Shown: positions 5,617-8,129 of the stretch, piece after piece
Position numbering within the stretch: the stretch's first letter is position 1
How the letters are laid out: each line of letters starts with the position of its first letter
Assembly: GCA_025057245.1 (NCBI GenBank)
Contig: JANWYC010000039.1
Location: 1-8,129, forward strand
Source of the DNA: Aquificaceae bacterium
GTDB taxonomy: Bacteria > Aquificota > Aquificia > Aquificales > Aquificaceae
Direction of reading: 5' to 3'
DNA length: 8,129 nucleotides
Notes under the pieces: generated by a model
The model's database searches: none
The model's input: only the letters and a program-made list of their open reading frames with translations
Told to the model about the DNA's origin: nothing
Translations under genes and position numbers: made by a program

Positions 5617-6003
5617 TTAGCCTAGGTATCTCCTAAGACTTGAGTAAGCTTTGTTTACAGAAGTTTTAACAAGCTCCCTTGCCTGCTTTCTGTCGCAAAG
5701 ACCAAGACGCTCCTTTACCACCGTATCCGTCTCTAAAAACAGCCTTTCCATTATAACTATGTTGTACGGCTCGCCAAGGTTTTCTATTATTTTCTCTATG
5801 TCCGTGTATTTGTTCACAAGACTTTCAAAACTTGCGTGAAGACCTCTATAAGGAGCTCTATCAAGCTTTACTAAAAAGCTTGCCTTACCCTTACTGGCTG
5901 AAAGCTTAAGCTCGTCTACAAGGTCTAACACATCTTCTAAAAACCAGACCTTGTAAAGAAAAAGGTTCACCCTCTCCGTAAGTAAGTATCCCTTCTCTTT
6001 CAT
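5617..6003 (-). CDS. Unknown 128-residue protein, translationally coupled to the sigma-54 activator
   Basis: I do not recognise this protein. It looks soluble and mostly helical: VNLFLYKVWFLEDVLDLVDELK (12-33), a Lys/Ser-rich turn, a middle block with LDRAPYRGLHASFESLVNKY (47-66), EKIIENLGEPYNIVIMERLF (70-89) and a basic C-terminal helix KQARELVKTSVNKAYSSLRRYL. There is no signal peptide, membrane segment, or metal motif; it has one Cys. I choose the ATG at 6001-6003, which overlaps the upstream TGA as TGATG, because AGAGGTG lies 5 bases before it; a GTG one codon earlier (6004-6006) leaves only 2 bases of spacing. This coupling says it is made along with the NtrC-type regulator and may act with it, as a partner, modulator or sensor-side component. 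That role is inference only. Confidence 0.8.
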   Translation of the reverse strand: MKEKGYLLTERVNLFLYKVWFLEDVLDLVDELKLSASKGKASFLVKLDRAPYRGLHASFESLVNKYTDIEKIIENLGEPYNIVIMERLFLETDTVVKERLGLCDRKQARELVKTSVNKAYSSLRRYLG

Positions 6004-7340
6004 CACAACACCTCTATGCCATATTGTTTTATTTTTCTGTAAAGATTGGAAAGGTCTATACCTATAACCTCTGCGGTTTTTTTAAGGTCGTAGTTGTTTT
6101 CTCTGAGCCTTCTCTCTATAAATACCCTTTCAAAGTTATGCTTTGCCTTTCTCAGGTCCTTTTCAGACATCAGCGAAAGGAATTCCTCGGGCTCGTGATT
6201 GAAGCCAAGAAGATATCTCAGGTCTCTTTCAGTTATGTGAGTTCCCTCGTGAAGTATGGCAAGCCTCTCCATTAGGTTCTTTAGCTCCCTCACATTGCCT
6301 TTCCACTGATAGGTAAGAAGTAGCTTTTTAGCCTCTTCGCTCATATACTTTTGTGGCTTGTGGTGTTTTCTCAGGTAAAGGCTAAGAAAGTGCTCCGCAA
6401 GTAGCAGTATGTCTTCACCCCTTTCACGTAGAGGTGGTAAACGAATAACAAAGGTGGATATGCGATGATAAAGGTCTTCTCTGAATTTACCGTTTTGCAC
6501 CTCTTGTTCCAGCTCTTTGTTGGAAGCGCACACAAGCCTGAAGTCTGACCTTATGGACTGAATGCCTCCAAGTCTGGTAAACTCTCTGGTCTCGAGAACT
6601 CTAAGGAGTTTTGCTTGAGCTCTCGGGCTTAGTTCAGAGACCTCATCAAGGAACAAGGTTCCACCGTGGGCTATTTCCAGTTTTCCCAGCTTTCTCTGAC
6701 TTGCGGAGGTAAAAGCGCCCTTTTCGTAGCCAAAGAGTTCAGCCTCTACCAGTTCATCAGGTAAACCTGCACAGTTTATGTCTACAAAAGGTCCTTCGGA
6801 TACTTCAGAAAGTTTGTGTATACTCCTTGCTACCAGTTCCTTACCCGTTCCGCTCTCCCCCAGTATAAGAACATTTACCCCTGTTTTAGCTACCTTTTGA
6901 ACCAACCCCCTTACCTGAAGCATTACCTTAGAGTTACCCAGTATTTGCTCTCCTTCCTCTTCCCTCCTTAACCTAATTACGTCTTTTAGAGACCTCTCTA
7001 CTGTAGTTAAAAGCCTGTCCATAGAAAAGGGCTTTTCTAAAAAGTCGTAAGCACCCTCCTTTATAGCCCTTACCGCATGCTCTGACTTTCCGTGCCCAGT
7101 TATAACCACAATGGCACTGCCGGGGAGTTTTTCTTTGAGGTAAGCTATGTAATCTAGCCCATTACCGTCAGGAAGCCACAGGTCTAAAAGGACGCAGTGA
7201 AAGTGTTCCCTCTCCACCCTTTCTTTCATTACCTTAATGTTCTCAGCTGTAGCTACTCTGTATCCTTCCTCTTGAAGGATGCTTTTTAGAGTCTCCCTTA
7301 TAGGCTTTTCGTCATCTACCACCAGAACTCGAGCTTCCAT
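6003..7340 (-). CDS. NtrC-family sigma-54-dependent response regulator
   Basis: Phosphorylation-controlled AAA+ activator that would remodel sigma-54 RNA polymerase at enhancer-driven promoters. The 445 residues hold three complete domains. Receiver (1-105): acid pair D9/D10, phospho-acceptor D53, T81, K103. AAA+ (about 132-370): Walker A GESGTGKE at 161-168, sigma-54 loop GAFTSA at 208-213, Walker B GGTLFLDE at 226-233, arginine-finger region FREDLYHR, and sensor II WKGNVRELKNL. Fis-type HTH (about 405-445): NNYDLKKTAEVIGIDLSNLYRKIKQYGI. By memory it resembles Aquifex NtrC4 more than NtrC1. The loop normally reads GAFTGA, so S212 is a notable change. No histidine kinase is next to it. The ATG at 7338-7340 has only a touching AGGA; it is the natural start since MEARVLVVDDE is the standard receiver beginning. 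A promoter overlaps the end of pgl. Confidence 0.95.
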   Translation of the reverse strand: MEARVLVVDDEKPIRETLKSILQEEGYRVATAENIKVMKERVEREHFHCVLLDLWLPDGNGLDYIAYLKEKLPGSAIVVITGHGKSEHAVRAIKEGAYDFLEKPFSMDRLLTTVERSLKDVIRLRREEEGEQILGNSKVMLQVRGLVQKVAKTGVNVLILGESGTGKELVARSIHKLSEVSEGPFVDINCAGLPDELVEAELFGYEKGAFTSASQRKLGKLEIAHGGTLFLDEVSELSPRAQAKLLRVLETREFTRLGGIQSIRSDFRLVCASNKELEQEVQNGKFREDLYHRISTFVIRLPPLRERGEDILLLAEHFLSLYLRKHHKPQKYMSEEAKKLLLTYQWKGNVRELKNLMERLAILHEGTHITERDLRYLLGFNHEPEEFLSLMSEKDLRKAKHNFERVFIERRLRENNYDLKKTAEVIGIDLSNLYRKIKQYGIEVL

Positions 7341-7356
7341 TCCTAACTTAAGAACT

Positions 7357-7384
7357 ATTATAAGCGCTCTACCATGTCTGTGAA
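7357..7384 (-). promoter_or_regulatory. Sigma-70-type promoter for the NtrC-family gene, inside the 3' end of pgl
   Basis: Minus strand: TTCACA (7379-7384, 5/6), 16 bases, perfect TATAAT (7357-7362). The -10 box includes the pgl stop codon TAA. Start would be near 7350, giving a leader of roughly 10 bases before the regulator ATG. This means the regulator need not depend on pgl transcription despite the 17-base gap between the genes. Composition alone could produce such a match, but spacing and quality are good. Confidence 0.62.
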
Positions 7385-8014
7385 GATGTATGTTCTTAAG
7401 CCACCTCTTACTTCACCAGCTGGTATGTTCTCCGCTTTTAGCATAGACCTTAATGCTTCTCTCTTTTCCTCCCCTTTGAGAAAAAAGACCACTAAACAAG
7501 AAAGATTAAGGTATTCTTTGCTTAGAGACAGCCTCAAGAGACCATCAGGAGACCTGCTGATGCAAACCTTCTGGCTTACCTTTTTGCACTCCACATTTGG
7601 AAAGAGGGAAGCGGTATGTCCGTCCGCACCCACACCAAGCAGGGCTATGTGAAGTCTTTCTGGAAGCTGTAGGCTGTAGTCCATAGCGCATTCCTCAGGA
7701 GTCATCTCAGTCTTGAAAAAGCTGAGTTTTGCTCTATCTCCCAAGGCGGATCTAACCACGTTGTAGTTAGAGAGCTCTGAAGACAGTGGCACATACCTTT
7801 CATCGCTGAGGTAAAACCTCAATCTTTCCCAAGGTAGTTTTTCCTTTGATAGAAGCCGGTATAGCTCTATAGGCGTTCTGCCCCCCGCAAGGGCTACGTG
7901 ACATACTCTTTCTTTTTTGAGAAAAAGTATTATGAGCCTTTTTAAAAACCTTGTAAGAGCTCTGTCCGTTTTATCCTCCAAAAAAGAAAACAGCTTCACT
8001 GGACTTTTCATCAT
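7358..8014 (-). CDS. pgl: 6-phosphogluconolactonase (DevB/Pgl type)
   Basis: Hydrolyses 6-phosphogluconolactone to 6-phosphogluconate, the second step of the oxidative pentose phosphate pathway, in the cytoplasm. At 218 residues it has the usual length of the short bacterial Pgl. Family signatures: VALAGGRTPIELYRLL (40-55, phosphate-binding), FYLSDERYVP (67-76) and LLGVGADGHTASLFP (125-139) with the likely catalytic H133. The related glucosamine-6-phosphate deaminases share the fold, but the DGHTASLFP motif and the length favour Pgl. Two ATGs open the frame (8012-8014 and 8009-8011) and neither has a Shine-Dalgarno sequence; a -10-like TATATT just upstream suggests an almost leaderless mRNA. 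No zwf or gnd is in view. It is divergent from an unknown gene starting at 8053 and is followed by the NtrC-family regulator. Confidence 0.95.
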   Translation of the reverse strand: MMKSPVKLFSFLEDKTDRALTRFLKRLIILFLKKERVCHVALAGGRTPIELYRLLSKEKLPWERLRFYLSDERYVPLSSELSNYNVVRSALGDRAKLSFFKTEMTPEECAMDYSLQLPERLHIALLGVGADGHTASLFPNVECKKVSQKVCISRSPDGLLRLSLSKEYLNLSCLVVFFLKGEEKREALRSMLKAENIPAGEVRGGLRTYIFTDMVERL

Positions 8015-8052
8015 TTATTTTTAAATATAACCTCACACACGCACGGTGAGAA
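8015..8052. promoter_or_regulatory. Divergent AT-rich promoter region between pgl and the edge gene
   Basis: For pgl (minus strand), TATATT (8024-8029) with TTCTCA (8047-8052, 4/6) 17 bases upstream; start near 8017, almost at the ATG. For the plus-strand gene, TATAAC (8026-8031) is a 5/6 -10 candidate overlapping the pgl box on the opposite strand, but no convincing -35 is present. Two overlapping promoters here would compete for polymerase. Assigned by inspection only. Confidence 0.45.
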
Positions 8053-8129
8053 ATGAAGTTCACCAAGTCCTCAGCAAAGAAACTTTTTAGACGGTTGGAT
8101 GTTAGACATGGCATGTTAGAAATGCTTTA
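8053..8129 (+). CDS. Start of an unknown gene, truncated by the window end
   Basis: ATG at 8053 opens a stop-free frame to the end of the window: 25 codons reading MKFTKSSAKKLFRRLDVRHG then MLEML. GGTGAG (8045-8050) lies 2 bases upstream, a possible but closely placed ribosome site, and an in-frame TGA at 8047-8049 excludes an earlier start. The visible part is basic and without a signal peptide, and is too short to identify a family. Its divergent arrangement with pgl, the lack of any other gene here and codon choice like the neighbours (AGA, TTA, CTT) support a real gene, but a chance open frame of this length is possible. Confidence 0.5.
   Translation, partial: MKFTKSSAKKLFRRLDVRHGMLEML

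Noticed and set aside
5600..5620. CTAA...TTAG inverted repeat after the 128-residue gene as a terminator
   Set aside because: Only four pairs at the ends, an unpaired centre and no T run; not enough for an intrinsic terminator.
6004..6006. GTG start for the 128-residue gene
   Set aside because: Leaves only 2 bases after the AGAGGTG site; the next-codon ATG gives normal spacing and the classic TGATG overlap.
6024..6275. Plus-strand frame opposite the HTH end of the regulator
   Set aside because: Overlaps a conserved Fis-type HTH on the other strand and shows no own signals.
7787..7802. TGGCACATACCTTTC on the plus strand as a sigma-54 promoter
   Set aside because: The downstream GC element is missing (TTTC not TTGC), it is within pgl and antisense to it, and no gene follows.
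346..7960. About nine scattered GAGCTC/AGAGCTCT palindromes
   Set aside because: All but a few lie inside coding frames and follow from favoured codons (AGA GCT CTT, GAG CTC); spacing is irregular with no link to promoters.
1..8129. Mobile element, CRISPR array, prophage, toxin-antitoxin or biosynthetic cluster
   Set aside because: No transposase or integrase, no regularly spaced repeats, no terminal inverted repeats, and no change in composition between genes were seen.

Overview
The window looks like an ordinary chromosomal stretch from a thermophilic member of the Aquificaceae (Aquifex / Hydrogenobacter / Thermocrinis group). The clues are the superoxide dismutase, which from memory closely resembles the Aquifex pyrophilus enzyme, an NtrC-type regulator resembling Aquifex NtrC4, heavy use of AGA/AGG Arg and ATA Ile codons, strong AGGAGG ribosome sites, very tight packing, and functionally unrelated genes side by side as in the dispersed operons of Aquifex. 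No mobile element, CRISPR array, prophage or clear horizontally acquired island is visible. No intergenic gap exceeds 300 bases.

Layout. 1-1842 (+): glycogen branching enzyme glgB, cut at its 5' end by the window edge. 1823-2086 (-): a stand-alone NifU C-terminal-domain (Nfu) Fe-S scaffold, overlapping the 3' end of glgB tail to tail. 2133-2654 (+): rimM, divergent from nfu and probably almost leaderless. 2651-4042 (-): a dihydrolipoamide dehydrogenase whose stop interlocks with the rimM stop in a shared TTAA. 4035-4238 (-): a small basic unknown protein that overlaps the lpd start. 4282-4917 (-): an Fe/Mn-family superoxide dismutase with its own promoter and a small hairpin after it. 4984-5424 (-): a secreted PCu(A)C copper chaperone. 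5487-5560 (-): tRNA-Arg(ACG) with a well-formed promoter. 5617-6003 (-): an unknown 128-residue protein, translationally coupled to 6003-7340 (-), a full-length NtrC-family sigma-54 activator. 7358-8014 (-): 6-phosphogluconolactonase. 8053-8129 (+): the first 25 codons of a divergent unknown gene that runs off the window.

How the genes fit together. The left part is carbon storage (glgB) plus Fe-S and ribosome maturation housekeeping. The middle pairs oxygen defence (SOD) with copper delivery to cytochrome oxidase (PCuAC), a sensible set for a microaerophilic hydrogen or sulfur oxidiser, and possibly feeds low-level transcription through a weak hairpin into the small ORF and lpd. The right part is a regulatory pair (sigma-54 activator plus coupled unknown protein) behind a sugar-phosphate enzyme. 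The best leads for something undescribed are the regulator with a GAFTSA loop and its TGATG-coupled unknown partner, and the small basic protein welded to an lpd that has no complex partners nearby. Both are modest leads, and the rest is well-known housekeeping.
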